Source of the DNA: Sesamia nonagrioides
Lineage: Eukaryota; Arthropoda; Insecta; Lepidoptera; Noctuidae
Assembly: GCA_017933935.1 (NCBI GenBank)
Contig: JADWQK010002395.1
Coordinates: 496,001 to 560,000, forward strand
DNA length: 64,000 nucleotides
Direction: 5' to 3'
Shown here: positions 10,861 through 21,536 of the stretch, piece after piece
How the letters are laid out: the number at the start of each line of letters is the position of its first letter
Position numbering within the stretch: the first letter of the stretch is position 1
Program-made: the position numbers and the translations under genes
Notes under the pieces: model-generated
What the model was told of the DNA's origin: nothing
Databases searched by the model: none
What the model saw: the letters and a program-made list of their open reading frames with translations, nothing else

Positions 10861-12195
10861 TATGTTAAAAACTAAGTGCTAAGGGTCAAATGAGTGAAAA
10901 TTACTGTGTTTGCAACCAGTGCAGATGTGAAATCCAATGATATAGTGTTCTTATGCAATGCTTTGGATCTTGAGATGTCAAACACACATTAAGTCCCTCG
11001 TATTATGGTCAAAAATATGGAGCAGCTGCCTTTGGGAAATTATTGATTTAACCGATTTAGAAACAGCTAGTTTAGTTTACTATATTTATTTTCATATTGT
11101 TTCATGGTAAGGTGTATAACAATGAGATGTGAAAAGGGTCAAAAATGACTGTTGTTTACAAAAAAAAAAGGTAATGCTCTCAAAATTTTAGCTGGAGTTC
11201 TACAGACAAAAGAAAGTAAGCGATACGATAGGTATGTTTAATACTTTGGTAATAATAATTCATTGGGACAAAATTATCTAGAACCGCTACCACAGTTTTA
11301 CTGTGCCGCTACTTCAGAATTCGCGACAGAAAATTTACTAGAGTCGTTGACACCTTAAGCGTTTCAGCACTTTAAAGTAGGTGTAGGGAAGCTGTATAAA
11401 TTCCAACTAGAAAGTAAGTACTTACGTACGAAAGACGGACTAAGTCGCAAGTGAAGACTTATAAGTCAATGAACGTAAAATTCTCCCTCAAAATTAATAT
11501 GCTTACAACAAATTAACAACATACAACTCGTTTCATACAATGTTTATTATGCAAATCGTTGTACGACTGACAAATACGCGGATTTGAACATACCTACTTA
11601 CTAGTTTAAGTATAATTATATCATATGAATTCGGATATGTTTGGAGATCCTCCAGTCGAAAAACATTAAAAAAATACCAACAGCCCTTTCAACCACACTG
11701 ACTATAAGATTAAAAAAAAAACCGTACATACCGTTAAAATAGAGACAATATAAAAACATTTGGCTTACATGAGATTGATTCTCAGATGTTAAGGAAATAT
11801 AAAGTGGATTTGAAGTTTATAATGATGTAATGATTCCGTCATTTTGTTTTAAAATCAATTCCGGTCCAAAAATAATAATCATAGGTAAGGATGACAGCAG
11901 GTCAAGCTACCCGAAACTGTCAAATATTCCCAATCAACCTTGAGTCTTAATGCTTTGGAGATAAAGTTGAAAATCTAATGAAGAAATCTGACAGATTGTA
12001 GTAGCTTGATGTGCTGTCGTCTGTACCTTATTGTTGTCATCATAAAAAAACTTTTAAATAAAAGACTGGAAATTTATAAGTATTTTAAAATACATATTGA
12101 TTGTTAAAGACGTACAAAAAACCGACGTCTTAGCAAAAAAGAACCTTAAATTGATAAATTAGGTACCATTATAGAAATGAGTTAAAAACATCACA
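10861..12195. other. Non-coding stretch with one dispersed-repeat fragment
   Basis: About 11880-12035 (AGGTCAAGCTACCCGAAACTG to TGACAGATTGTAGTAG) is shared with 17690-18060, 44290-44400 and 49850-50155. It is an unclassified dispersed family. The remainder shows no ORF or repeat ends. Confidence 0.4.
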
Positions 12196-12233
12196 CATTA
12201 TGTATGTAAATAATATTTTTCTTAGCTTACACA

Positions 12234-12480
12234 TCACCTATGACCTCGTAGGTCTTTTAATAGTACTTCTAAATTCAATTTTTCAATATTATATATAATA
12301 GGTTTTAAATTCGAAATTCCCAGAAATGAAGCGAGCAAACCAATAACAGGTGGTGCCTTGGTTTGTAGTGTTAGCTCCGTAAATGTCGTTGTTATTGCGT
12401 GCCGCTTGTGCCGCGTTGTAGCCACGACGGTACTCATATTTCATACTTACTCGAATTTTTAACATTTCCATGATGATGAA
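12234..12480 (-). pseudogene. Mariner transposase N-terminal fragment
   Basis: The minus-strand frame contains YEYRRGYNAAQAARNNNDIY, then TCYWFARFISGNFEF. This is the N-terminal HTH of mariner-family transposases, with the WFxRFxSGxF motif recognisable. A shift near 12300 breaks the frame. It points away from the catalytic fragment just to its right. Confidence 0.65.
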
Positions 12481-12504
12481 AATGATTGAAATGCGATGAT
12501 GATC

Positions 12505-12652
12505 TGCACGACAACACGCGACCTCATACTGCACAACAGACAGTCTTCAAGTTGCAATAAAAGGTTGGTGGGGTTGGAGGCTCTTCATCATCCGCCCTAC
12601 TCACTAGACCTTTCGCCTACAGACTACTACTTTTTCCAGAATTTGAATAGAT
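12505..12652 (+). pseudogene. Mariner transposase catalytic fragment
   Basis: The plus strand encodes HDNTRPHTAQQTVFKLQ, the second catalytic aspartate motif. After a frameshift it continues HHPPYSLDLSPTDYYFFQNL, the third catalytic block (YSxDLxPxDY). No full transposase is present. Confidence 0.65.
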
Positions 12653-12660
12653 TTTTTTTT

Positions 12661-13490
12661 ATTACATTATAAACTAGCGCTTGACCGCAATCCCGCCTGA
12701 TGGTAAGCAGTGGTGCAGTCGTTGATGGTAAAGCGCACTATTAGTTTATTAAGAGCCTATTCACTTGAAGACACTCAAATTGTAGTCCGACGGAAACACC
12801 GGCGCTGGCAAACTTTTGCAGTCCCTCGATGTACGCGGTATAAAAGAGGAGGCGAAACGCTTCGTCCGAATCGTAGTGGTGTTAACAACGTAAGGGTGGA
12901 AACTTGCCGTACGACGGGTCGTCCGATGGTGGAACGGAGATGGGGGAATTAAATCTTGCAATTCCCTCGCACACTCCCAAAATGCATCCTATAAAAGACC
13001 GAAAGGTTGGCTACTCTACGCCTGTGCTCTAGGCTTTGGAGACCGTCTCGAGTTAAGTCAGGGTTACCAATCAGCCTCTTCGCCCGCCTCTCCACTGAAT
13101 CCAAAGTGGCCAGGTGACACTTACCAGCTAAAGCCCAAATGTGGCTGCAGTACTTCACACACGAACGGACCTGTGCTTTGTATAACATTAGAAGCTGCCC
13201 AGGTGTGAAGCACTGCCTGACCTTTGCGATAACGCCAAGTTTCTTGGCAGCCACCTTAGCCTTGGACCCAATGAACCGCCCAAAGTTAAGGTCCGAGGAA
13301 ATCTCAACTCCCAAAAAGCTGAAGGCGGTCGGAACACTCCAAGGACACATTCCGAAAAGTAGGAGCCAAGGTGAACGGGCTCCTTTTGGTGGTGAAAAGA
13401 CACGCCTGTGTTTTGGCGGCATTGAATGCTACAAGATTGGCATTGCCCCATTCGAGACTGCCACTTTGCCTCTCGTCCGCTGATTTCTTT
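12661..13490 (-). mobile_element. Jockey-like LINE 3' fragment (copy A)
   Basis: Contains the 3' tail at 12661-12720 and, reading left on the minus strand, the same C-terminal protein block as the 37171 element. It is split among several frames by indels: 12761-12961 carries PYVVNTTTIRTKRFASSF, and 12949-13422 carries CFTPGQLLMLYKAQVRSC. The RT active site is absent (5'-truncated). Confidence 0.7.
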
Positions 13491-13574
13491 TTAAGAATCA
13501 ATAAACTGCCACTGTGTTGGCAAAATACATTGATTTCATTATGTATGTAAATAATATTTTTCTTAGCTTACACA

Positions 13575-13821
13575 TCACCTATGACCTCGTAGGTCTTTTA
13601 ATAGTACTTCTAAATTCAATTTTTCAATATTATATATAATAGGTTTTAAATTCGAAATTCCCAGAAATGAAGCGAGCAAACCAATAACAGGTGGTGCCTT
13701 GGTTTGTAGTGTTAGCTCCGTAAATGTCGTTGTTATTGCGTGCCGCTTGTGCCGCGTTGTAGCCACGACGGTACTCATATTTCATACTTACTCGAATTTT
13801 TAACATTTCCATGATGATGAA
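13575..13821 (-). pseudogene. Mariner N-terminal fragment (copy B)
   Basis: The same peptide as in copy A, residue for residue across the 67- and 81-codon frames (13575-13778, 13630-13875), duplicated with the unit. Confidence 0.65.
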
Positions 13822-13845
13822 AATGATTGAAATGCGATGATGATC

Positions 13846-13993
13846 TGCACGACAACACGCGACCTCATACTGCACAACAGACAGTCTTCAAGTTGCAATA
13901 AAAGGTTGGTGGGGTTGGAGGCTCTTCATCATCCGCCCTACTCACTAGACCTTTCGCCTACAGACTACTACTTTTTCCAGAATTTGAATAGAT
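13846..13993 (+). pseudogene. Mariner catalytic fragment (copy B)
   Basis: Same HDNTRPH and PPYSLDLSPTDY motifs as in copy A, duplicated with the unit. Confidence 0.65.
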
Positions 13994-14001
13994 TTTTTTT
14001 T

Positions 14002-14830
14002 ATTACATTATAAACTAGCGCTTGACCGCAATCCCGCCTGATGGTAAGCAGTGGCGCAGTCGTTGATGGTAAAGCGCACTATTAGTTTATTAAGAGCCTA
14101 TTCACTTGAAGACACTCAAATTGTAGTCCGACGGAAACACCGGTGCTGGCAAACTTTTGCAGTCCCTCGATGTACGCGGTATAAAAGAGGAGGCGAAACG
14201 CTTCGTCCGAATCGTAGTGGTGTTAACAACGTAAGGGTGGAAACTTGCCGTACGACGGGTCGTCCGATGGTGGAACGGAGATGGGGGAATTAAATCATGC
14301 AATTCCCTCGCACACTCCCCAAAATGCATCCTATAGAAGACCGAAAGGCTGGCTACTCTACGCCTGTGCTCTAGGCTTTGGAGGCCGTCTCGAGTTAAGT
14401 CAGGGTTACCAATCAGCCTCTTCGCCCGCCTCTCCAATGAATCCAAAGTTGCCAGGTGACACTTAGCAGTACCAGCCCAAATGTGACTGCAGTACTCCAC
14501 ACACGAACCGACCTGTGCTTTGTACAACATTAAAAGCTGCCCTGGTGTGAAGTACCGCCGGACCTTTGCGATAACGCCAAGTTTCTTGGCAGCCACCTTG
14601 GCCTTGGACTCAATGAACCGCCCAAAGTTTAGGTTGGAGAAAATCTTAACTCCCAAAAGCTGAAGGTGGTCGGAACACTCCAAGGATACATTTCGAAAAT
14701 TAGGAGCCAAGGTGAACGGGCTCCTTTTGGGGGTGAAAAGACACGCCTGTGTTTTGGCGGTATTGAATGCTACAAGTTTGGCATTGCCCCATTCGGAGAC
14801 TGCCACTTGCCTCTCGTCCAGCTGATTTCT
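14002..14830 (-). mobile_element. Jockey-like LINE 3' fragment (copy B)
   Basis: Here one frame stays open for 234 codons (14102-14806): AVSEWGNAKLVAFNTAKTQA, GVKIFSNLNFGRFIESKAKV, FTPGQLLMLYKAQVGSC, then the FASSFIPRTSRD end. This is the region after the RT active site (thumb and C-terminus). Copy A is broken over the same region. The RT core is missing. Confidence 0.75.
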
Positions 14831-14880
14831 TTAAGAATCAATAAACTGCCACTGTGTTGGCAAAAATACATTGATTGCAT

Positions 14881-15410
14881 GGGTTATAACTTCAATTAAT
14901 ACAAAAGATTTTTTTCCTATTAAACGGCAATTTTATATTTAAAGACTTTTTTATATAAAATATATTTAGAATCAATATATTTATTATAATCAGTGATTAA
15001 AATCCTTAATTTTGATACCCAACTCGATATGCTTGGCAGAAAAAAATATGTAATTCTTTTTTTTTTTTGTTCCATTTAATATTAAGTTATATACATATTT
15101 AGAATCAGTGTTTAAAATCCTTCATTTTGATATACCACTCGATATGCTTGGTAGAAATGTATGTCTTTATATCTCACAATATGGCGTCATACATCCGCCA
15201 TTTTGTTTTTTTTTTAAATGTCACCTATCTAGTAGCAGTTGGGCAATTAAGGCAAATCTAACGATACCTCAAATGTGAAAATCCGTTCAGTGGTTCTTGA
15301 GATACTAGGTAATAAAGAATAATACATACAAGATAGGCACTAAAAACATAACCCTCCTGGTAGTCGGGTAAAAAGAAAAATCTTCACTGTATCAAAAAGT
15401 TCGCGTACAT
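14881..15410. other. AT-rich stretch with a short direct repeat
   Basis: A segment of about 55 bp (AAAATCCTTAATTTTGATAC to GATATGCTTGGCAGAAA, near 14999) recurs near 15112-15160 as a diverged copy. No gene seen. Confidence 0.4.
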
Positions 15411-15417
15411 CTAACCC

Positions 15418-15715
15418 TCATACTGGCGATAGACATGATGCATGCAGCCCAATGACAACAGAGGTCGCTTCGCTATTCAGCCTTGTCTTCGTATGAGTAT
15501 AACAGTCATCAAATATCGAATGGCGAAGCTCAATTTCGTTCTTGAAAAAATATTTATTAAAAAAATGTTTTACTCTTGTAATGCGCGGTTTTTTTCTACT
15601 TAACTCACAGTCGAGATGTAAAGCAGAGTAGTTAGCTCGGGTGTAAGCATCAATTGCCCTCTCGAAATATAGGCGCGCGAGCGCAGCGAGGCGAGCGAAC
15701 ATCTCGAGCTGCAAT
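15418..15715 (-). CDS. Candidate ORF of unknown origin
   Basis: A minus-strand frame of 113 codons (15418-15759) ends TSVVIGLHASCLSPV. Its N-terminal codons lie in the R1 3' tail and the target duplication, so only the part left of about 15715 could be older sequence. It includes LAALARLYFERAIDAYTRAN, in a GC-rich stretch. No family recognised; it may be repeat-derived. Confidence 0.15.
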
Positions 15716-15717
15716 TG

Positions 15718-15731
15718 ATGCCTGACAGTCC
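15718..15731. repeat. Left target-site duplication
   Basis: ATGCCTGACAGTCC; the partner at 17250-17263 differs at one position. It abuts the poly(A)-like 3' end of the minus-strand R1 fragment. Confidence 0.6.
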
Positions 15732-16427
15732 TTTTTTTATTGGAATGGGAAATCATCAAATGACTTCTCCCGCTCTGGGCGAAGCGGAAGGGCGTGTCAA
15801 ACTTTTACTGACTAAAACCCACCCGTGTTTCTTCACTTGCCTGTGCGACGGCCAAGGCCACGGAACCTCCTGGGTTAGGGTTCCAACTCGCAACCCTGAC
15901 CCAGGAGGCATTGGTTTTTGTGGACCCCATTCACGATGTGCTGACATCTCTTTGAGGCGCACGTGAACGACGACGCGCCGTCGACTCAGGCCTGGTCCTT
16001 ACCGGGCGGCGAGCTGCCCACTGCTCACCGCACGCAGGCCCGCGCCTACGGTGGCTGGGAGTTCGGTGTCGTCTCCCGACCAGGGCGTCTCCTGCGGTGG
16101 CTAGTGGCATGAGGGCGCTGGGATTCCCGCTGCCTCACGCGCTCCGCCTCCTCCTTTGCCAGCATCACTGCTTCGTAGAAGGAGGTGACGGCCTGCCATG
16201 CACTCTCGCTCCGGACCATGGCCTGGACCAGGGTCGGGCGCGAGAGATCACTGCCGATCGCCGCTACGAGGACACTGCGGTGCTCTAGCCAAGTCGGGCA
16301 GACCTCCACCGTGTCCTCAGGGTGATCCACACAATGGTGACACCCTGGCGTTTCGTCCCGCCTAATACGGAACAGGAACCTCCCGAACCTCTCCTGCGGC
16401 GGCTGGTGGCATGAGGGCGCTAGAATA
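15732..16427 (-). mobile_element. R1-clade LINE 3' end (C-terminus and 3' UTR)
   Basis: The minus-strand frame (coding part about 16046-16400) contains RFGRFLFRIRRDETPGCHHC and HPEDTVEVCPTW, the CCHC knuckle seen after the RT in R1-clade elements. It then reads VLVAAIGSDLSRPTLVQAMV and EAVMLAKEEAERVRQRES. The 3' UTR (CGCTCTGGGCGAAGCGGAAG on the plus strand) ends in a short A tract at 15732-15742. A 30-bp block near 16090 is repeated at 16397-16426, at the junction with the next LINE. Confidence 0.7.
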
Positions 16428-16439
16428 AGCTGATAGGTG

Positions 16440-17247
16440 AGCTCAGCATTACCAAAATCGGCTGTCACGTGGACGGTGTTTGCGTGAACAATATTAGTTA
16501 CGCTGATGTCATGGTGCTGCTGAGTCCATCTATCGGTGCTATAAGAAAACTCCTTGAAATATGTGAAAAGTATGCAGTGACTCATGGATTCAAATACAAT
16601 ACCGATAAGAGTGAGTAGTTGTTTTTTAATTCAGGTACCATGACCTATAAACAGCTGCCTGAAATCTCTCTCTCTGGGTCTCCTTTAGGGCAGGTTGCAA
16701 AGTTCAAGTATTTGGGTCACTGGGTCACTGACGACTTAAAGGATAATTAATGTAGATATTGATAGGGAGCGCAGGTCGCTGGCGGTCCGTTGCAACATGC
16801 TGGCCCGCAGGTTTGTGCGTTCAGGCTGTTAAGTTAACGCTTTTTAAGGCCTTCTGCCAGTCGTTTTACACGTGCAGCCTGTGGACCACGTATATCCAGC
16901 GGGCATACAGCGACCTATAACGGGCATATAACGCATTCAGGGTGCTCTTGGGGTTGCCGTGGCGCTGTAGCGCGTCAGGGATGTTCGCGGAGGCGAGGGT
17001 CGACGGGTTCGCCGCGATCATGCTGAAACGTTGTGCTTCCATGATGGCGCGCTTGCGCTCTTCCTCCAATGGCATCCTGAATGTGTTTTCGGATCGGTGG
17101 GACTCGCCCCTCTTACGTAGGTGGATAGGAGTCCAGACCCACTTTAGTTAATTCATCACTAACATTAGGCTAAGCTTTACTTGTACTAACACTATATGGA
17201 CAATTATGTTTTTTAATCCCAAATAAAATATTTGAATTTGATTTCCC
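16440..17247 (+). mobile_element. Second LINE family, RT end and 3' UTR
   Basis: The plus strand encodes GCHVDGVCVNNISYADDVMV with the YADD catalytic box, then LEICEKYAVTHGFKYNTDKS. After stops and shifts it reads AVRCNMLARRFVRS, YTCSLWTTYIQRAYSD and GFAAIMLKRCASMMARLRSS. The 3' end is AAATAAAATATTTGAATTTG. It has no CCHC segment like the R1 fragment, so it is a different family. It starts abruptly where the R1 fragment ends. Confidence 0.65.
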
Positions 17248-17249
17248 GC

Positions 17250-17263
17250 ATGCCTGACAGCCC
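17250..17263. repeat. Right target-site duplication
   Basis: ATGCCTGACAGCCC, matching 15718-15731 at 13 of 14 positions. It follows the tail of the plus-strand LINE. Confidence 0.6.
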
Positions 17264-18060
17264 TTGGCTACTAATCTGCTATTGAAATTAAAATTCTTAG
17301 CCAAATAAAAATATTTTGATTTGTAAAGACAGGTAATATTAAAAAAGGTTTCCTATTTTACCGTATCTGTTGTGTGTTTGCATTCTTGCAAACAAAGTCA
17401 CATGTAAATTACTTCCAAATCCGTTAATAAAATAGTGGCATTCCTAAATTAGTCCACGTATTAGATAATTATTCAATTTTAGAAACAGATTCACAGCGAC
17501 CATTCAAGTTATCAAACTGGTTTTTTGAATGGATATTAAAATTCTGGACGTGTCATAACATCTGAATAGTGACCAATTGGTGATCATGTCATATAAAATA
17601 AATAACAGCTACATATTGATTTAACAAGGTTATCGAATTTTAGCGAAGTTTTGTATACATGGTCCCTATAAGTTATATGTATAATTAAGACCGGGATACA
17701 GACACTAGTAAGTTAAGCTACCTGAAACTGAAATGTACTCAATAAACCCTGTACCTTAATAGTTTTGCGTTAAAGTTGAAAATAAATTAAAGATATTACA
17801 CAGTTTTAGTAGCAAAATATGTATGCTGGCGTAGCTTTAAGTCATCCTTATAAACAACTTTTCTAAGGGGCCGACCCTGAAATCCAAAGATTTTATTTCC
17901 AGGGTAATTGCGTAATACACTATCAGTAGTAATGGGGTACATCTTAACAGTTCAACAATATTCATTGCTTTAATGAGATTCTTGAGGAAGCACATTTTCG
18001 ATCATAGGAAGCGGTAAATTAGCAATATGCTTCCAAAGAATTCTACTGAAAGTAATAGAG
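17264..18060. repeat. Non-coding DNA and unclassified dispersed repeat
   Basis: From about 17690 to 18060 the order of blocks (AAGCTACCTGAAACTG, GTTAAAGTTGAAAAT, CAGGGTAATTGCGTAATACAC, GCTTCCAAAGAATTCTACTG) matches 49850-50155, with fragments at 11880 and 44290. No ORF; class unknown. 17264-17690 shows nothing. Confidence 0.45.
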
Positions 18061-18061
18061 T

Positions 18062-18135
18062 ATTTCTTCTTCAGCCTATAGATTTTCACAGCTGGACAAA
18101 GGCATCCCCCAAGGCTTTCATTGCTTTGGCAGACG
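18062..18135 (-). mobile_element. RTE-clade LINE tail scrap
   Basis: TTCTTCTTCAGCCTATAGAT and GGACAAAGGCATCCCCCAAG match the terminal bases of the RTE element at 62062. Confidence 0.4.
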
Positions 18136-18267
18136 CGTTGGGGATCACAGTAGTTTGATATTATACAGGAGAAGCGCTGCTGCCCGGTGAGAGTTTCTAA
18201 GGGTACTAAGGTACACCTCGTAAATGACCCGCACCCTAATTACGTAACACACTATTACTATCAATTG

Positions 18268-18660
18268 ACAGCCTCCGTGGCGTAGCGGTAGCGGACGCGG
18301 CCGCTGCGCAAGGTGGCGCGGGTTCGATCCCCGCACAGTGCAAATATTTGTATGCATGAATATGAATATTTGCACTGGTCTGGTCGTGCCTCGGAAAGCA
18401 CGTTAAGCCGTTGGTCCCGGTTGCCATACGAACATCTAGTGGTAGTCGTTAATGGGTTGTTGGAGCCTCAAAAAGTCCAACAATTGGTCAGCTGCAATGC
18501 TTCGATGTCGCCTTCGGGTTGTGAAGGTCAGACGACAGTCGCTTCACGGAAAATGTCGAAATTTAGCCATATCAGCAGTTAGCCTGGTATAAGCGGACCT
18601 CAGACTCCAAAGCTGAAAAAGCTTCGGATGCGACTGGGATAAACGCAAAGATGATGATGA
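18268..18660 (+). repeat. tRNA-derived SINE, copy 1
   Basis: The head has box A (TGGCGTAGCGGTAGCGG) and box B (GGGTTCGATCCCCGC) at tRNA-like spacing. The body starts CAGTGCAAATATTTGTATGC and continues through GGTTGCCATACGAACATCTA and GTCAGACGACAGTCGCTTC, ending in (GAT)n. Relatives lie at 19336-19645 (reverse) and 48955-49400. Confidence 0.7.
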
Positions 18661-19125
18661 TGACTATTACTCATCATCATCATCCCAGCGTTGATGATGA
18701 CTATTACTATCAATGATTAATTTTGAAACATATTGTCCTATAAACATATGCTCCATATGTTCGAAAAATGTGACCAAAATGAAATCATTATACATACTTA
18801 TGTAATTACTATGCTGACTTGATAACGAATATGTAGATGGAATGTCCCATAGAAACCATGCAAAAATACGTTTGATCGCAAAGATAGATCTCGCATTACT
18901 CATCCGCCTATTTTCGTCACAGAAAATGTACCTATTAAGTAAATGGACATTTTTCGAATTCTCGCGTTGACATCCTAAACAGTAATTAATTCAATAATAA
19001 ACTCTCGGGTAAACCCAATGAACCTTGATCATGTGCTTGTATCAACGACGTACCAATTCTAGTTGGGTCAACATTTCATTTTTTTCTATCAAACTTACAT
19101 TAAACGTAACATATTTTGAAGTAGA
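18661..19125. other. Non-coding stretch
   Basis: Nothing beyond the (CAT)/(GAT) boundary of the SINE; the 78-codon minus frame at 18667-18903 has no recognisable features. Confidence 0.35.
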
Positions 19126-19335
19126 GTTATCCATACTAATATTATAAATGCGAAAGTATCTCTGTCTGTCTGTCTGTCCGGCTTTCACGCCAAAACTACT
19201 GAACCGATTGTAATGAAATTTGGTACACAGATAGTCTAGAGCCTGAGATAGGAGATAGGCTATAAAACATCCCGCTATGACCAATAGGAGCAGAGCAGGA
19301 ACAAAAAATGTTACGGAAATGGGAGCAAACGCGGA
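19126..19335 (-). repeat. RTE-tailed SINE-like repeat
   Basis: ATCCATACTAATATTATAAA, GCGAAAGTATCTCTG-(TCTG)n, AACTACTGAACCGATTG and CCTGAGATAGGAGATAGGC. This subfamily is shared with 45713 and 58345. The 5' end is cut where the next SINE begins. Confidence 0.65.
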
Positions 19336-19645
19336 TTCCGTCCTCGTCCTCGTTCCGATTTCCTTGAAGCGACTGCCGTCTGACCTCCACAACCTGAAGG
19401 CGATATCGAAGCATTGCAGCTAGACCAATTGTTGGACTTTTGAGGGCTCCAACAACCCGTAACGACTGCCATTAGATGTTCGTATGGCAACCGGGACCAA
19501 CGGCTTAACGTGCTTTCCGAGGCACGACCAGACCAGTGCAAATATTCATATTTATGCATACAAATATTTGCAGTGCGCGGGGTTGGAATCCGCGCCTCCT
19601 TGCGCAGCGGCCGCGTTCGCTACCGCTACGCCATGGAGGCTGTCG
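19336..19645 (-). repeat. tRNA-derived SINE, copy 2
   Basis: Reverse-oriented relative of 18268: GCGACTGCCGTCTGACCTCC, GTTCGTATGGCAACCGGGAC and the tRNA-like head at 19575-19645. Box B is damaged (GGGGTTGGAATCCGC on the plus strand). It directly abuts the other SINE. Confidence 0.65.
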
Positions 19646-19747
19646 GAATCTACCGTTGAAACCAACTAAACTTAAATAATCCACATTACAATACTTCTTA
19701 GAATTATGACTCATCGTAGATACCTATAACACATGCGACAATTTATT

Positions 19748-20165
19748 AGTGCTGAATTCATTTCGTCTGTTAGATGTTGGCGCTGATTCCATTGCTCACA
19801 AACTAAATAAAATTTTCAGTGCATCTTTTCCTTTCAATTTCATTGAGAAAAAGACAGGAGATAATATCATTTTAGTAACCAAAGAGTAGTAAGAGTGTCC
19901 ATGGAGTTTCTTGCCCGTTCTTCTCCATAGGTAGAGGTACCTACTCTTTGGAATGGGCGACTAGCTTCATCTTATTGACTGACCGACCTTCTGACAATTC
20001 AAAAGTGCCTGTAACTGGTTTATTTGAAATAAATGATTGGATTTGATTTGATTTAACAGGGAATCGAGGCCTGTGGCCCCTATTCTCTTGTATACAAACT
20101 AATCTAAATTTAAATTCAGTGCATCAGATTCTTTTAATTTCATTAAGGCGCTGTGTTCAGTAAAA
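19748..20165. repeat. Dispersed repeat interrupted by a CR1-like tail
   Basis: AAAAAGACAGGAGATAATAT and GAGGCCTGTGGCCCCTATTC are adjacent in the sister copy at 29137-29250. Here they are separated by 19888-20058, a CR1-like LINE 3' end (GAGTGTCCATGGAGTTTCTT to TTTGATTTGATTT). This is a nested insertion read directly from the paralogue. Confidence 0.6.
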
Positions 20166-21060
20166 ATAGGCTTCTTAAAACAATTTTTTAGCCAAATGTA
20201 TACATTTCAGAGCAGCCAAAAATTTATATGTTAATCTTGATTATATGTAGCAGGAAACCATTGTTTTCAAAACACGTTTTGAATTAATTTTCTCGATAGA
20301 AAAAAATCTTAAAGTAACCCCTAAAATTGAATTTATAACAGTTGTAACTGTATTATTAATCATCAAATCTTGATAAAATTGAGAAGAGCGATGTAAAATA
20401 TAATAGTAAATGAAACCATTGTTTTTGTTTATCGATTTAACTAAGATATTCTAAAATAAATAATGTATTTAATGATAAATAACGTGAACGAAACGTCGCT
20501 CCATCGCGGCGTCCATTGCCTTCTCTTTCACTTCTATGCTTAGCGACAGTGACCGCTGAGGCGCTGTGCTTGTCGGACCTATGTCACTTTTTGCTTTACC
20601 CCGCACAGAAAATAATATTATATTTACGTGTCTGTTTGTTGATGAATAATCATATTTCGTTTTTGCCCGGGTTCAAACCCCAGGTTTACATTATATGCTT
20701 TTTGTAGATTTTAATTGAAATAAATGCTTTTTAATTTACTGTTGTATTTTTGCCGATATTTTATTTGATTTTTTTCTGTAATTATTCTTTTACTTTTTCC
20801 CGGCACATTTTTCTTCACCTGTATGTGTTCGGGTTCAAACCCCAGCTTTACGTTGTATGCTTTTTGTTGGATTTCTTATTTGCAATTGTTTTTTTTTTTA
20901 ATTATTATTAATTTATCCGATTTTCTGTATTTTTGTAGTAATTGTTCCATCTTTTTAAATATATTCTTTTTGTAACAATTATAATGCAAACTAATATTTA
21001 AAATCAATTCGTTATAATTTTTTTTCTACAAATTTCTAGAAATTAATAATAAATAATAAT
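20166..21060. other. Non-coding AT-rich stretch
   Basis: Two diverged direct repeats (GGGTTCAAACCCCAGGTTTA near 20670 and the matching block near 20830, each followed by TATGCTTTTTGT) carry a box-B-like core. 20490-20590 is less AT-rich. No gene assigned. Confidence 0.35.
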
Positions 21061-21100
21061 AATAAGCCTTTATTTAACCATGAATTTCTTAGTTCATAAT

Positions 21101-21536
21101 ACAATATGTAAAGAAAACCCTGTCCGATCCGTGAAGGTATTGTTAGGTATCGATAACTGATTCTACTAATGCCTACAAAGATAGGCTAAACTTAAAAAAA
21201 ATCCCCCTAAAAAAATAAATATTATTTCGCAAAAAGAGGTAACCTAATACATGTGCGATAAGCAACCCCTTCCGCGGGCGGAGGGGGGCAGGGCACGCGG
21301 CACCTGTGACGTGGTCGCGTCGCTATTCGCTTATAATAATACCGGTGTTGTCACTTTTTTAAAAATTACCAAATTTTGGGGAAATTGGAATTAATTCCCG
21401 GGAAAAAAGGATTATTTCAAAATTCATTAGTATTGTTACTATGATGATTATGTAAAATGTTATATTATATTTGGTCAAGTGTTTACCTAACCTTTATTAT
21501 CCTTATGGGTCGGACAGGGTTTTCTTTACATATTGT
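21101..21536. mobile_element. TIR element (MITE), 436 bp
   Basis: Left end ACAATATGTAAAGAAAACCC with CTGTCCGA is mirrored by TCGGACAGGG with TTTTCTTTACATATTGT at the right. The repeats are about 28 bp and near perfect. Flanks ATAAT/ATAAT (21096-21100, 21537-21541) suggest a 5-bp duplication, though a TA duplication with a shorter TIR is equally compatible. No transposase. A second copy is at 826-1199. Confidence 0.65.

Larger units (their letters stand above)
12196..13536. repeat. Tandem duplication, copy A (1341 bp)
   Basis: Starts CATTATGTATGTAAATAATA and is repeated immediately downstream at an offset of exactly 1341 bp. It contains two mariner transposase fragments and a jockey-like LINE 3' fragment. 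The first ~765 bp are almost identical to copy B; the last ~530 bp differ at more than 25 sites by eye. Confidence 0.9.
13537..14880. repeat. Tandem duplication, copy B
   Basis: Second unit of the 1341-bp duplication, ending at GTTGGCAAAAATACATTGATTGCAT. The mariner-containing first part is indistinguishable from copy A by eye; the LINE part is clearly more diverged. Confidence 0.9.

Noticed and set aside
16046..16585. 179-codon minus frame as one protein
   Set aside because: Only the part left of about 16400 is R1 coding sequence; the N-terminal part is antisense to the second LINE across the chimeric junction.
18268..18345. Apparent tRNA gene on the plus strand
   Set aside because: Same reason; two related units with a common non-tRNA body occur in the window.
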